From Streptomyces sp. NBC_01298 (GTDB lineage Bacteria > Actinomycetota > Actinomycetes > Streptomycetales > Streptomycetaceae): a stretch of 64,000 bases of DNA. Within the stretch, counting starts at the first letter, position 1; each line of letters opens with the position of its first letter. A program made the position numbers and the translations under genes. The stretch covers positions 6,510,001 to 6,574,000 of the forward strand of contig NZ_CP108414.1 in NCBI RefSeq assembly GCF_035978755.1, given 5' to 3'. Of the stretch, positions 44,591 through 53,494 are shown one piece after another. The notes below the pieces were generated by a model. That model saw only the letters and a list, made by a program, of their open reading frames with translations. It ran no database searches and was not told the origin of the DNA.

Positions 44591-44731
44591 GACCCAGCCG
44601 GGCCCACCGGCGGGTGCGGCAGGCCGTAGGGTTACGAGCTACGCACGCACGCACGTACCCGTGACGACACGGGCGGGTGTACCGCGCGCGTTCGTGTAAG
44701 CGATAGAAGGATAGAAGGAGAGAGCGGCCTG

Positions 44732-44971
44732 ATGACGGTTCCCCTGCCGACCGACACCACCCGGTGGCGCTGCACCCTGTGCGGCAACCTCACGCGTTTC
44801 GACGTCACCCGTTCGTCGAAGGTCGTGGAGTACGTCCACCTGGACCTCGCCGGGGAGCCCAAGGTCGAGGAGCGCGAGGTGGTCAATGAGACCATCGAGT
44901 CGGTGCGCTGCCGCTGGTGCAACGCGGTGGACCAGATCGAGCTCGTGGACAGGCCGGGCGCGGACTCCTGA
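44732..44971 (+). CDS. Small zinc-ribbon protein
   Basis: This 79-residue protein has two Cys pairs, CTLCGN near residue 14 and CRWC near residue 60, a likely zinc knuckle or ribbon. It starts at ATG 44732 behind GAAGGAGAG. It lies 43 bp upstream of the NYN-domain gene and may be co-transcribed with it. The 141-bp region shared with the divergent rhomboid gene holds a short CGCA run (about 44643-44655) and TAGGGT near 44627. Confidence 0.85.
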   Translation: MTVPLPTDTTRWRCTLCGNLTRFDVTRSSKVVEYVHLDLAGEPKVEEREVVNETIESVRCRWCNAVDQIELVDRPGADS

Positions 44972-45014
44972 AGGAGCCCCGCCCGCAGGTGAATGACGGT
45001 AGGGGTGACGGATT

Positions 45015-46376
45015 GTGGAGCCAGCAAGCGGCGCTGAGCCGGCCGACGCGGCCGGTGACGCCGCCGAGGCGCTCGACCGCCCACTGCCGGAAGGCGTGCG
45101 GCGCCGGGTCGTCGCGCTCGTCTCGGACGCCTTCGGCGGGCTGACGGTCGCGGACCTCCCGGCGCAGCTGCGCCAGTACGCCCGTTTCACCCCGTCCCGG
45201 CGCGCCAAGTTCGCGGGCAACGCCATGGCCACGGCGGTGGAGAGCGACCCCGTCTTCCGGGGCAGGGTCGCCGAGAAGTTCCGTGAGGCGCAGGCCGACC
45301 TGGCCTCCGCCCTGGAGTCGGGCGCCCCGCCCGCCGCCGCCGATCCGCTGGACGTGGCGGCCGCCGCGTACGTGCTGCGGCCGGCCGGCTGGGTCAAGCT
45401 GGTCGCCGCCGCGGGCGAGGAGGCGCAGCGCGCCGACGCCGAGCGGGTCGACGAGGAGGCCCGCCGCGAGATGGGGCGGCTCCGCGAGGAGCTGGCCCAC
45501 GTACGGGAACTGCAGCGCACGGGTGTCGACCATGTGCGGGCCGAGCTGGACGCGGCGCGCAAGGAAGCGGAATCGCTTCAGCGCAAGCTGCGCAGCGCCC
45601 TGAGCGACGTCAAGCGGGGTGACGCCGCCCTGCGCAAGATCAACGCGGAGGTCGACGGCATCCGCGCCGAGGCGGCCGCGCAGGTGACCAGCGCCGAGAG
45701 CGAGACCCGGCGGCTCAAGTCCCGCCTCGCGGAGGTGGAATCGGCGCTGGAGACCTCCCGCCGGGCCACCCGCGAGGGGCGCAGCATCGAGGACATGCGG
45801 CTGCGGCTGCTGCTGGACACCGTGCTGGACGCGGCCGCGGGACTGCGCCGGGAGCTCGCGCTGCCGCCTCTCTCCACCCGGCCCGCCGACACGGTGGAGG
45901 CGGTGGAACCGGGCCGGATGACCCCCAAGGACATCGCGGCGCGCGCCCTGTCGGAGACCGACCCGGCGCTGCTGGACCAGCTGCTGGCGCTCCCGCAGGC
46001 CCATCTGGTGGTCGACGGCTACAACGTCACCAAGACCGGCTACCCGACGATGCCGCTGGAGAAGCAGCGGCTGCGGCTGCTGGGCGGGCTGTCCATGCTC
46101 GCCGCGCAGACGGGCGCCGAGATGACCTGTGTCTTCGACGGGGCGGAGCTGGCGGCCCCCGTGCTGCTCGCGCCGCCGCGCGGAGTGCGGGTGCTGTTCT
46201 CGAAGGCGGGGGTGACGGCGGACGAGCTGATCCGCCAGCTGGTGCGCGCCGAACCGTCCGGCCGTCCGGTGGTCGTGGTCTCCACGGACCGGGAAGTCGC
46301 CGACGGGGTGGCCAAGGTCGGGGCCCGGCCCGTGGCGTCCGCCTTGCTGCTGAAGCGGCTTTCGCGCGTTTCGTAA
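45015..46376 (+). CDS. NYN-domain (YacP-like) nuclease-fold protein
   Basis: This 453-residue protein has an N-terminal helical region (residues 1-140), a coiled coil (about 140-250, Glu/Arg/Ala-rich with REELAHVRELQ and LQRKLRSAL), and a C-terminal NYN/PIN-like domain from about residue 325. The NYN domain carries LVVDGYNVTKTGYP, MTCVFDGAEL and VVVVSTDREVADGV, whose acidic residues form the putative metal site. YacP-type NYN proteins act on RNA. It starts at GTG 45015. Confidence 0.88.
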   Translation: MEPASGAEPADAAGDAAEALDRPLPEGVRRRVVALVSDAFGGLTVADLPAQLRQYARFTPSRRAKFAGNAMATAVESDPVFRGRVAEKFREAQADLASALESGAPPAAADPLDVAAAAYVLRPAGWVKLVAAAGEEAQRADAERVDEEARREMGRLREELAHVRELQRTGVDHVRAELDAARKEAESLQRKLRSALSDVKRGDAALRKINAEVDGIRAEAAAQVTSAESETRRLKSRLAEVESALETSRRATREGRSIEDMRLRLLLDTVLDAAAGLRRELALPPLSTRPADTVEAVEPGRMTPKDIAARALSETDPALLDQLLALPQAHLVVDGYNVTKTGYPTMPLEKQRLRLLGGLSMLAAQTGAEMTCVFDGAELAAPVLLAPPRGVRVLFSKAGVTADELIRQLVRAEPSGRPVVVVSTDREVADGVAKVGARPVASALLLKRLSRVS

Positions 46377-46643
46377 CTGCTGGCGCATATGCCGGAATTG
46401 GCATGTGATCGGGGGGACGGACCGTCAAGTCGCCGACACGGAGCGTGCACTGTAGGTAAAGAACCTGGTCGGAGAGCGATTTTTTTGCCGACAGGATTTG
46501 AACTGATCACAGAAGGGTCACTAGGGTCAGTCAAACCTTCGTGCGGTAATTCACTCATTCGGGGTGATGGCGAAGGTGTCGCCGAGTTTTTTCTTGGACG
46601 GATTGCGTTCTTCGGCGGCTCTAGGAAGAAGGAGCTCGCCTTC
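46377..46643 (+). promoter_or_regulatory. Promoter and possible attenuator leader of the NlpC/P60 gene
   Basis: A good promoter, TTGAAC (46498-46503), 18 bp, then TAGGGT (46522-46527), precedes a ~110-base leader. The leader holds hairpin GGCGA (46569-46573)/TCGCC (46579-46583) followed by GAG and six T (46587-46592), an intrinsic terminator form rare in Streptomyces. ACCTTCG (46535-46541) can pair with CGAAGGT (46571-46577), which would break that hairpin. This looks like an anti-terminator/terminator pair. A second T run (46481-46487) lies upstream of the promoter. I do not see the ydaO (c-di-AMP) consensus. Confidence 0.5.
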
Positions 46644-47675
46644 GTGGCGTCCCACCGTCGACCCAAGCAGCCGACCCGCATGCGCACGACCGTGCTCGGC
46701 GTCACCGCGGCAGCCGCCGTGGTCCTCTCGGGGCAGGCCGCCAACGCCGCCCCCGCCAAGCCGACCAAGGACGAGGTCAAGGCCAAGGTCGACGCCCTCT
46801 ACGAAGAGGCCGAGCAGGCCACCGAGAAGTTCAACGCGGCCAAGGAACACCAGGACAAGCTCGAAACCGAGATCGGGCAGCTCCAGGACCAGGTCGCCCG
46901 CGGCCAGGCCGACCTCAACACGCTGCGCGGCACCCTCGGTTCGATGGCCAGTGCCCAGTACCGCAGCGGTGGCATCGACCAGTCCCTCGCGCTCTTCCTC
47001 TCGGCGGACCCGGACAGCTACCTCGACAAGGCCTCCACCCTGGAGCAGCTGAGCGGTCAGCAGGTCGACGCGGTCCACAAGATCCAGGCCAAGCAGCGCA
47101 CCCTCGCGCAGCAGCGCCAGGAGGCCGCGGGCAAGCTCACCGACCTCGACGCCACCCGCAAGGAGCTCGGCGACAAGAAGAAGGCCTCCCAGGACAAGCT
47201 CGCCGAGGCCCAGGCGCTCCTCAACACCCTGACCGCCCAGGAGCGGGCGCAGATCAAGGACGAGGACTCGCGCGCCAGCCGCGGAGCCGGCGAGCGCGTT
47301 CCCAACCTCGGCAACGTGAAGCCCTCCGGCCGGGCCGGAGCCGCCCTCGCCGCCGCCAAGACCAAGATCGGCAGCGCGTACATATCCGGGCACGAAGGCC
47401 CGAACACGTTCGACTGCTCGGGTCTGACCCAGTGGGCGTACAAGCAGGCCAACGTGTCGATATCGCGCACCACCTTCACGCAGATCAACGACGGCACCCG
47501 GATCGGCAGGAGCCAGCTCCAGCCGGGCGACCTGGTGTTCTTCTACGGCGACCTGCACCACGTCGGCCTGTACGCGGGCGGCAACACGGTGCTGCACGCC
47601 TCGAACCCGCGCAGCGGCGTCAAGTACGAATCGATCGACAACATGCCGTTCCAGTTCGGCGTGCGCGTCGGCTGA
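46644..47675 (+). CDS. Secreted NlpC/P60 peptidoglycan hydrolase with coiled coil (paralog 1)
   Basis: This 343-residue protein starts at GTG 46644 after AAGGAG. The signal peptide ends near ANAAPA (residue ~35). Residues ~45-215 form a long coiled coil (EEAEQATEKFNAAKEHQDKLE...). The C-terminal NlpC/P60 domain has the catalytic Cys in NTFDCSGLTQWAY, the His in DLHHVGLYAGG and a third polar residue in VLHASNPRSG. It cuts stem-peptide bonds (D-Glu to DAP). The coiled coil is likely autoinhibitory or partner-binding, as in RipA/RipC-like enzymes. A paralog follows at 47929. Confidence 0.93.
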   Translation: MASHRRPKQPTRMRTTVLGVTAAAAVVLSGQAANAAPAKPTKDEVKAKVDALYEEAEQATEKFNAAKEHQDKLETEIGQLQDQVARGQADLNTLRGTLGSMASAQYRSGGIDQSLALFLSADPDSYLDKASTLEQLSGQQVDAVHKIQAKQRTLAQQRQEAAGKLTDLDATRKELGDKKKASQDKLAEAQALLNTLTAQERAQIKDEDSRASRGAGERVPNLGNVKPSGRAGAALAAAKTKIGSAYISGHEGPNTFDCSGLTQWAYKQANVSISRTTFTQINDGTRIGRSQLQPGDLVFFYGDLHHVGLYAGGNTVLHASNPRSGVKYESIDNMPFQFGVRVG

Positions 47676-47757
47676 CGCCCCCTCCGCCACACAGGGTCCG
47701 ACCGGACGCGCCGAACACCGCCCATCCGGGCGAATTACGAGGCCCCGCTCTGACCAC

Positions 47758-47793
47758 ACGCCCCGCCGGTGACCTGCGTCTCCGACGGGGCGT
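47758..47793 (+). terminator. Probable terminator between the NlpC/P60 paralogs
   Basis: ACGCCCCG (47758-47765) pairs with CGGGGCGT (47786-47793) around a 20-base loop. It follows the first hydrolase gene and precedes the promoter of the second. Confidence 0.5.
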
Positions 47794-47818
47794 CACTGTG
47801 CGTGCCCACCGGAGGTCG

Positions 47819-47848
47819 TTGGCCGGTGCCCTTCCGCGCGGCTACTGT
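47819..47848 (+). promoter_or_regulatory. Probable promoter of the second NlpC/P60 gene
   Basis: TTGGCC (47819-47824) and TACTGT (47843-47848) are spaced by 18 bases. This is a reasonable housekeeping promoter about 80 bases before GTG 47929. Confidence 0.45.
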
Positions 47849-47928
47849 CTGCCAGCGCGGAACCCCGGCACACGGCCGTCCACGGAGGGCGGACCCGGGT
47901 CCCGCTCAGCAGGAGGGAGCGGTTTCAC

Positions 47929-48981
47929 GTGGCGTCCCATCGCCGGTCCGGGCCCAGCGCCCTCGACCGGAACACCAAGGTCACCGTCCTCACCGCCGCG
48001 GCGGCGGGAGCGGCGGCTCTCATGTCGGGCGCACCCGCCGGTGCGGCCCCCGGCCTCCCGCAGGAGCCCTCCGCGGGCACCCGCGCCCAGGTCGACCGGC
48101 TCTTCGAAGAGGCCGAGCAGGCCACCGAGCGCTTCAACCAGGCGGGCGAGCGGGCCGGCCGGCTCCGCACCGAAGTCGACCGGATCCAGGACGCGGTGGC
48201 CCGCGGACAGGACCGCATCAACACCATGCGCGGAGTGCTCGGCGCCTACGCCGGAGCCCAGTACCGGGCCGGCGGCATGGACCCCGCCGTCGAGCTGATG
48301 CTCTCCGACGACCCGGACGACTACCTCGCCAAGGCCTCCGCGCTCACCCGGCTGTCCGGCCGCCAGGCCCGCCAGCTCGAGGAACTGCGCTTCGAGCAGG
48401 GCCGGCTCGGCCAGGAACGCCGGGAAGCCTCCCGCAAGCTCTCCGAACTCGACGCCCTGCGCGCCGACGTGGCGAGGGAGAAGCGTGCCGTCACCGCCAA
48501 GCTCGCCGCCGCGCGCCGGCTGCTGAACGCGATGCCCACGCGGGAGCGCGCCGACTTCGACCGGGCCTCGCGCTCCGGCGGCCGCCCCGACGCCCTGCCG
48601 GACCTCCCCGACGCCGCGGCCTCCGGGCCCTCGTCCGGGCGCGCCATGACCGCCGTGATGGCGGCCCGGTCGGCCGTGGGGCGGCCCTACGTCTGGGGGT
48701 CCACCGGTCCCTCCGGCTTCGACTGCTCCGGGCTGATGGTGTGGTCGTACCGGCAGGCGGGCGTCGCCCTGCCGCGCACCTCGCAGGCGCAGCGGCACGC
48801 CGGGCGGCGGGTCTCCCTGTCGGAGGCGCGCCCGGGGGACCTGGTGACGTACCGCTCGGACGCCAGCCACGTCGGCATGTACGTCGGCAACGGCCAGGTG
48901 GTGCACGCCCCGTACCCGGGGGCGCGGGTGCGGTACGACCCCGTCGGGATGATGCCGGTGTCCTCGGTGACCCGGCCCTGA
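47929..48981 (+). CDS. Secreted NlpC/P60 peptidoglycan hydrolase with coiled coil (paralog 2)
   Basis: This 350-residue protein shares the whole layout of the previous gene: the start MASHRR, a signal peptide (cut near GAPAGAAP), the coiled coil FEEAEQATERFNQAGERAGRL, MRGVLGAYAGAQYRAGG, and an NlpC/P60 domain. The catalytic Cys is in GFDCSGLMVWSY and the His is in DASHVGMYVGNGQ. It starts at GTG 47929 with AGGAGGGAG upstream. The pair is a local duplication that has diverged; this copy has more Arg and fewer Lys than copy 1. Confidence 0.93.
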   Translation: MASHRRSGPSALDRNTKVTVLTAAAAGAAALMSGAPAGAAPGLPQEPSAGTRAQVDRLFEEAEQATERFNQAGERAGRLRTEVDRIQDAVARGQDRINTMRGVLGAYAGAQYRAGGMDPAVELMLSDDPDDYLAKASALTRLSGRQARQLEELRFEQGRLGQERREASRKLSELDALRADVAREKRAVTAKLAAARRLLNAMPTRERADFDRASRSGGRPDALPDLPDAAASGPSSGRAMTAVMAARSAVGRPYVWGSTGPSGFDCSGLMVWSYRQAGVALPRTSQAQRHAGRRVSLSEARPGDLVTYRSDASHVGMYVGNGQVVHAPYPGARVRYDPVGMMPVSSVTRP

Positions 48982-49006
48982 GAGCGGCGCTGCGTACGAT
49001 CGGGTG

Positions 49007-50173
49007 ATGTTCCCGGTTCTGGGCGGTACCGCTCGTCGGTGCTCGCGCGCGCTGACGCTGGTGCTGCTCTGCCCGCTGTTGTGCGTGCCGCTCGCGGGGT
49101 GCGGGTCCGAGTCCGTGACCCCTTCCGTGTCGGCTTCGGCGGATCCCGTGGAACGGGACGTCCGGCGGGCCGTCGCCGACTGGTCGGCGGCCCCGCCCGC
49201 GGCCCTCGCGGCGATCCCGCTGGAGGGATGGTCGTACGAGGTCTCCGCGGTCCGGGTGGACGGCGTACGGGCCTTCGCGCGCGCCCAGCTGCGCTACCGG
49301 CTGACCGGCTACGATGCCGCCCCGGCCGGCTCCGCCCGCGAGGTGGAGCTCACCCGGGCCGGCGGCTCCTGGGCGGTGGCCGCCGACCGGCCCGCCCCCG
49401 GAGCGCTGCCCCAGCTGTGGGACCAGGGCCCGGTGTCCGTGGAGCGCGGGGCGCACGCCCTGGTGCTCGGCGGCTCCGGCCAGAGCTCCGGTTCCCTCTC
49501 CGAGATCGCCGCCGAGGCGGACAAGGCGGTGCCCGCCGCGAGCGCGGCCTGGCCGCGGCCGTGGGCGGGCCGGGTGGTGGTGCTGGTGCCGGGCTCGCTG
49601 AACGCGATGGCCGCGCTGCTGGGGCGGCCCGCGGACGAGTACCGGGGCCTGGGCGCCGTCACCACCGGGCGGACCGGCGCGGGCCCCGCCCCCGCGGACC
49701 GGGTCGTGGTCAACCCGGAGGGGTACGGGCAGCTCTCGGCGGAGGGCCGCCAGGTGATCCTGACCCACGAGACCACCCACGTGGCCACCCGGGCGGCGAC
49801 CACCTCCCGGACTCCGCTCTGGCTCTCCGAGGGCTTCGCGGACTGGGCCGCGTACCGCGACAGCGACCGCACCCCGGCCGAGGTCGCCCCGGCCCTCGCC
49901 CGCGCGGTGCGGCGGGGCGATCTGCCGGGGGAACTCCCCACGGCCGCCGCCTTCGCCTTCGGCGGGGACGCGGAGGCACTGGCGCGGGCCTACGAGGGCT
50001 CCTGGCTGGCCTGCCGGCTGATCGCCCGGCGGTGGGGGGAGGCGGCGCTGCTCTCGTTGTACGAGAGCTCCGGCCGGGACTCCCTGCCCGCGGCGCTGGC
50101 GGACACCCTCGGGACGGATTCCGCCGGGCTGACCCGGGCCTGGAAAGAGGACCTGGCCCGGGAGTTCCGCTAG
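49007..50173 (+). CDS. Lipoprotein gluzincin-type metallopeptidase-like protein
   Basis: This 388-residue protein begins with an Arg-rich start and the lipobox PLAGC, so it is a predicted lipoprotein. The N-terminal half has an NTF2/ketosteroid-isomerase-like feel (WSYEVSAVRVDGVRAFARAQLRYRL). The C-terminal half has the zinc motif HETTH in LTHETTHVATRAA and the downstream Glu in LWLSEGFADWAAY, as in MA-clan peptidases. It starts at ATG 49007 or GTG 49004; ribosome sites are weak. No substrate is predictable. It lies between the NlpC/P60 pair and the mannosyltransferase gene, suggesting an envelope role. Confidence 0.82.
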   Translation: MFPVLGGTARRCSRALTLVLLCPLLCVPLAGCGSESVTPSVSASADPVERDVRRAVADWSAAPPAALAAIPLEGWSYEVSAVRVDGVRAFARAQLRYRLTGYDAAPAGSAREVELTRAGGSWAVAADRPAPGALPQLWDQGPVSVERGAHALVLGGSGQSSGSLSEIAAEADKAVPAASAAWPRPWAGRVVVLVPGSLNAMAALLGRPADEYRGLGAVTTGRTGAGPAPADRVVVNPEGYGQLSAEGRQVILTHETTHVATRAATTSRTPLWLSEGFADWAAYRDSDRTPAEVAPALARAVRRGDLPGELPTAAAFAFGGDAEALARAYEGSWLACRLIARRWGEAALLSLYESSGRDSLPAALADTLGTDSAGLTRAWKEDLAREFR

Positions 50174-50204
50174 CCGGAGCCCCGGCCTCGGCTGGGGCTG
50201 GTCT

Positions 50205-50530
50205 TTTCAGGCCGCTCGCGCCACTCCAGCCGTCCGGCGTTTGAGGACCGGGTCCGGGCTGGCCCGGGGAACGGTGGAAGGGCGGGTAGGGGACCCAGCC
50301 CCGCGCAGCGGCAAGGGGGGCGCAGCGGGGACCCAGCCCCGCGCAGCGGCAAGGGGGCAGCGGGGAACTCGCCCCGCGCAGCGGCAAGGGGTCGCAGCGG
50401 GGACCCAGCCCCGCGCAAGCGGCAAGGGGGCGCAGCGGGGACTTCGCCCCGCGCGGCGGCAAGGGTCGGGGCGAGGAACTCCGCCTCGCACGCTCCGCCC
50501 CGCAGGGCCCTTTCCCGGGCCTCCGGTAGG
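50205..50530. repeat. Dispersed repeat copy 2 with 36-39 bp tandem minisatellite
   Basis: The gap between 50173 and 50542 holds no gene. The core GGCGTTTGAGG is at 50236-50246, followed by the right-arm sequence GAAGGGCGGGTAGGGGA. From about 50291 to 50470 there are five imperfect tandem units of 36-39 bp, each containing CCCCGCGCAGCGGCAAGGGG or a close variant, then GCAGCGGGGA. This is the only true minisatellite seen in the window. Confidence 0.85.
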
Positions 50531-50541
50531 GTCGGCAGGCG

Positions 50542-51684
50542 ATGGACAAGACGCTGATCGTGACCAACGACTTCCCGCCGCGGCCGGGGGGCATCCAGGC
50601 CTTCCTGCACAACATGGCGCTGCGACTCGACCCCGACCAAGTCGTGGTCTACGCCTCCACCTGGAAGCGCTCCGCCGAGGGACGGGCCGCCACCGCCGCC
50701 TTCGACGCGGAGCAGCCCTTCCAGGTGATCCGCGACCGCACCACGATGCTGCTGCCGACCCCCCGGGTCACCCGCCGGGCCGTCGGCCTGCTGCGCGAAC
50801 ACGGCTGCTCGTCGGTGTGGTTCGGCGCGGCGGCCCCGCTGGGGCTGATGGGGCCCGCGCTGCGCCGGGCCGGCGCGCGCCGGATCGTGGCGACCACGCA
50901 CGGGCACGAAGCGGGCTGGGCGCAGCTGCCGGTCGCGCGCGGGCTGCTGCGGCGCATCGGCGAGGGTACGGACACCCTGACCTACCTGGGGGAGTACACC
51001 CGTTCGCGGATCGCCCCGGCCCTGACGGAGCGGGCCGCGGCGCGCATGACGCAGCTCCCGCCGGGCGTGGACGAGAAGACCTTCCACCCGGCGTCGGGCG
51101 GCGCGGAGGTCCGGGCGACGCTGGGGCTGACGGACCGGCCGGTGGTCGTCTGCGTCTCGCGGCTCGTCCCCCGCAAGGGGCAGGACACGCTGATCGAGGC
51201 GATGCCGCGGATCCTGGCGGCAGTGCCGGACGCCGTCCTGCTGATCGTGGGCGGCGGCCCCTACGAGGCCGACCTGCGGGCACTGGCCGGCAAGGCCGGG
51301 GTCGCGGAGTCCGTCGTGTTCACGGGCGCGGTCCCGTGGTCCGAACTGCCCGCCCACTACGGGGCCGGGGACGTCTTCGCGATGCCCTGCCGCACCCGTC
51401 GCGGCGGGCTCGACGTGGAGGGCCTCGGCATCGTCTACCTGGAGGCCTCCGCCACCGGCCTACCGGTGATCGCCGGTGACTCCGGCGGCGCCCCCGACGC
51501 CGTACTGGACGGGGAGACAGGCTGGGTGGTCCCCGGCGGCGCCCCGGCCGAGACCGCGGCCCGCGTCGTCGCCCTGCTCGGGGACCCGGCCCTGCGTGCG
51601 CGCATGGGTGAGCGCGGCCGGGCCTGGGTCGAGGAGAAGTGGCGCTGGGACCTGCTCGCGGAGCGCCTGCGCGAGCTGCTGTAG
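50542..51684 (+). CDS. pimB: GT4 glycosyltransferase, PimB-like mannosyltransferase
   Basis: This 380-residue enzyme starts at ATG 50542 (MDKTLIVTNDFPPRPGGIQAFLHN, a GT4 start with the Gly-rich loop). It has VVCVSRLVPRKGQDTLIEAM and the EX7E motif E293-E301 (EGLGIVYLE). In mycobacteria the gene at this position (Rv2188c, PimB') adds the second mannose to phosphatidylinositol mannosides from GDP-mannose. The same job is likely here because Streptomyces also makes PIMs. It is followed by the long terminator at 51690. Confidence 0.8.
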   Translation: MDKTLIVTNDFPPRPGGIQAFLHNMALRLDPDQVVVYASTWKRSAEGRAATAAFDAEQPFQVIRDRTTMLLPTPRVTRRAVGLLREHGCSSVWFGAAAPLGLMGPALRRAGARRIVATTHGHEAGWAQLPVARGLLRRIGEGTDTLTYLGEYTRSRIAPALTERAAARMTQLPPGVDEKTFHPASGGAEVRATLGLTDRPVVVCVSRLVPRKGQDTLIEAMPRILAAVPDAVLLIVGGGPYEADLRALAGKAGVAESVVFTGAVPWSELPAHYGAGDVFAMPCRTRRGGLDVEGLGIVYLEASATGLPVIAGDSGGAPDAVLDGETGWVVPGGAPAETAARVVALLGDPALRARMGERGRAWVEEKWRWDLLAERLRELL

Positions 51685-51689
51685 GCGTT

Positions 51690-51730
51690 CTCTTTCGGAT
51701 CTTGCCCGACCGGAGCAAGATCCGAAAGAG
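51690..51730 (+). terminator. 16-bp stem terminator after the PimB-like gene
   Basis: CTCTTTCGGATCTTGC (51690-51705) pairs perfectly with its complement (51715-51730) around a 9-base loop. It follows the stop by 6 bp. The arm resembles the IS terminal repeat (TTCGGATC), probably by chance. Confidence 0.85.
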
Positions 51731-51796
51731 ACCGGGCAGAGTCGATCAAACCGCACGGTCCGCGGCGGTGCCCGCCTACGGTCGAGCCATGTCTGA

Positions 51797-53479
<1,683 letters not shown>

Positions 53480-53494
53480 TCCCTGGAGTCGTCC

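Noticed and set aside
46377..46643. ydaO-type c-di-AMP riboswitch before the NlpC/P60 gene
   Set aside because: The gene class fits, but the conserved ydaO sequence blocks are not visible; only a generic attenuator is supported.
50291..50470. CRISPR array
   Set aside because: Units are directly tandem with no unique spacers and no cas genes; it is a minisatellite.
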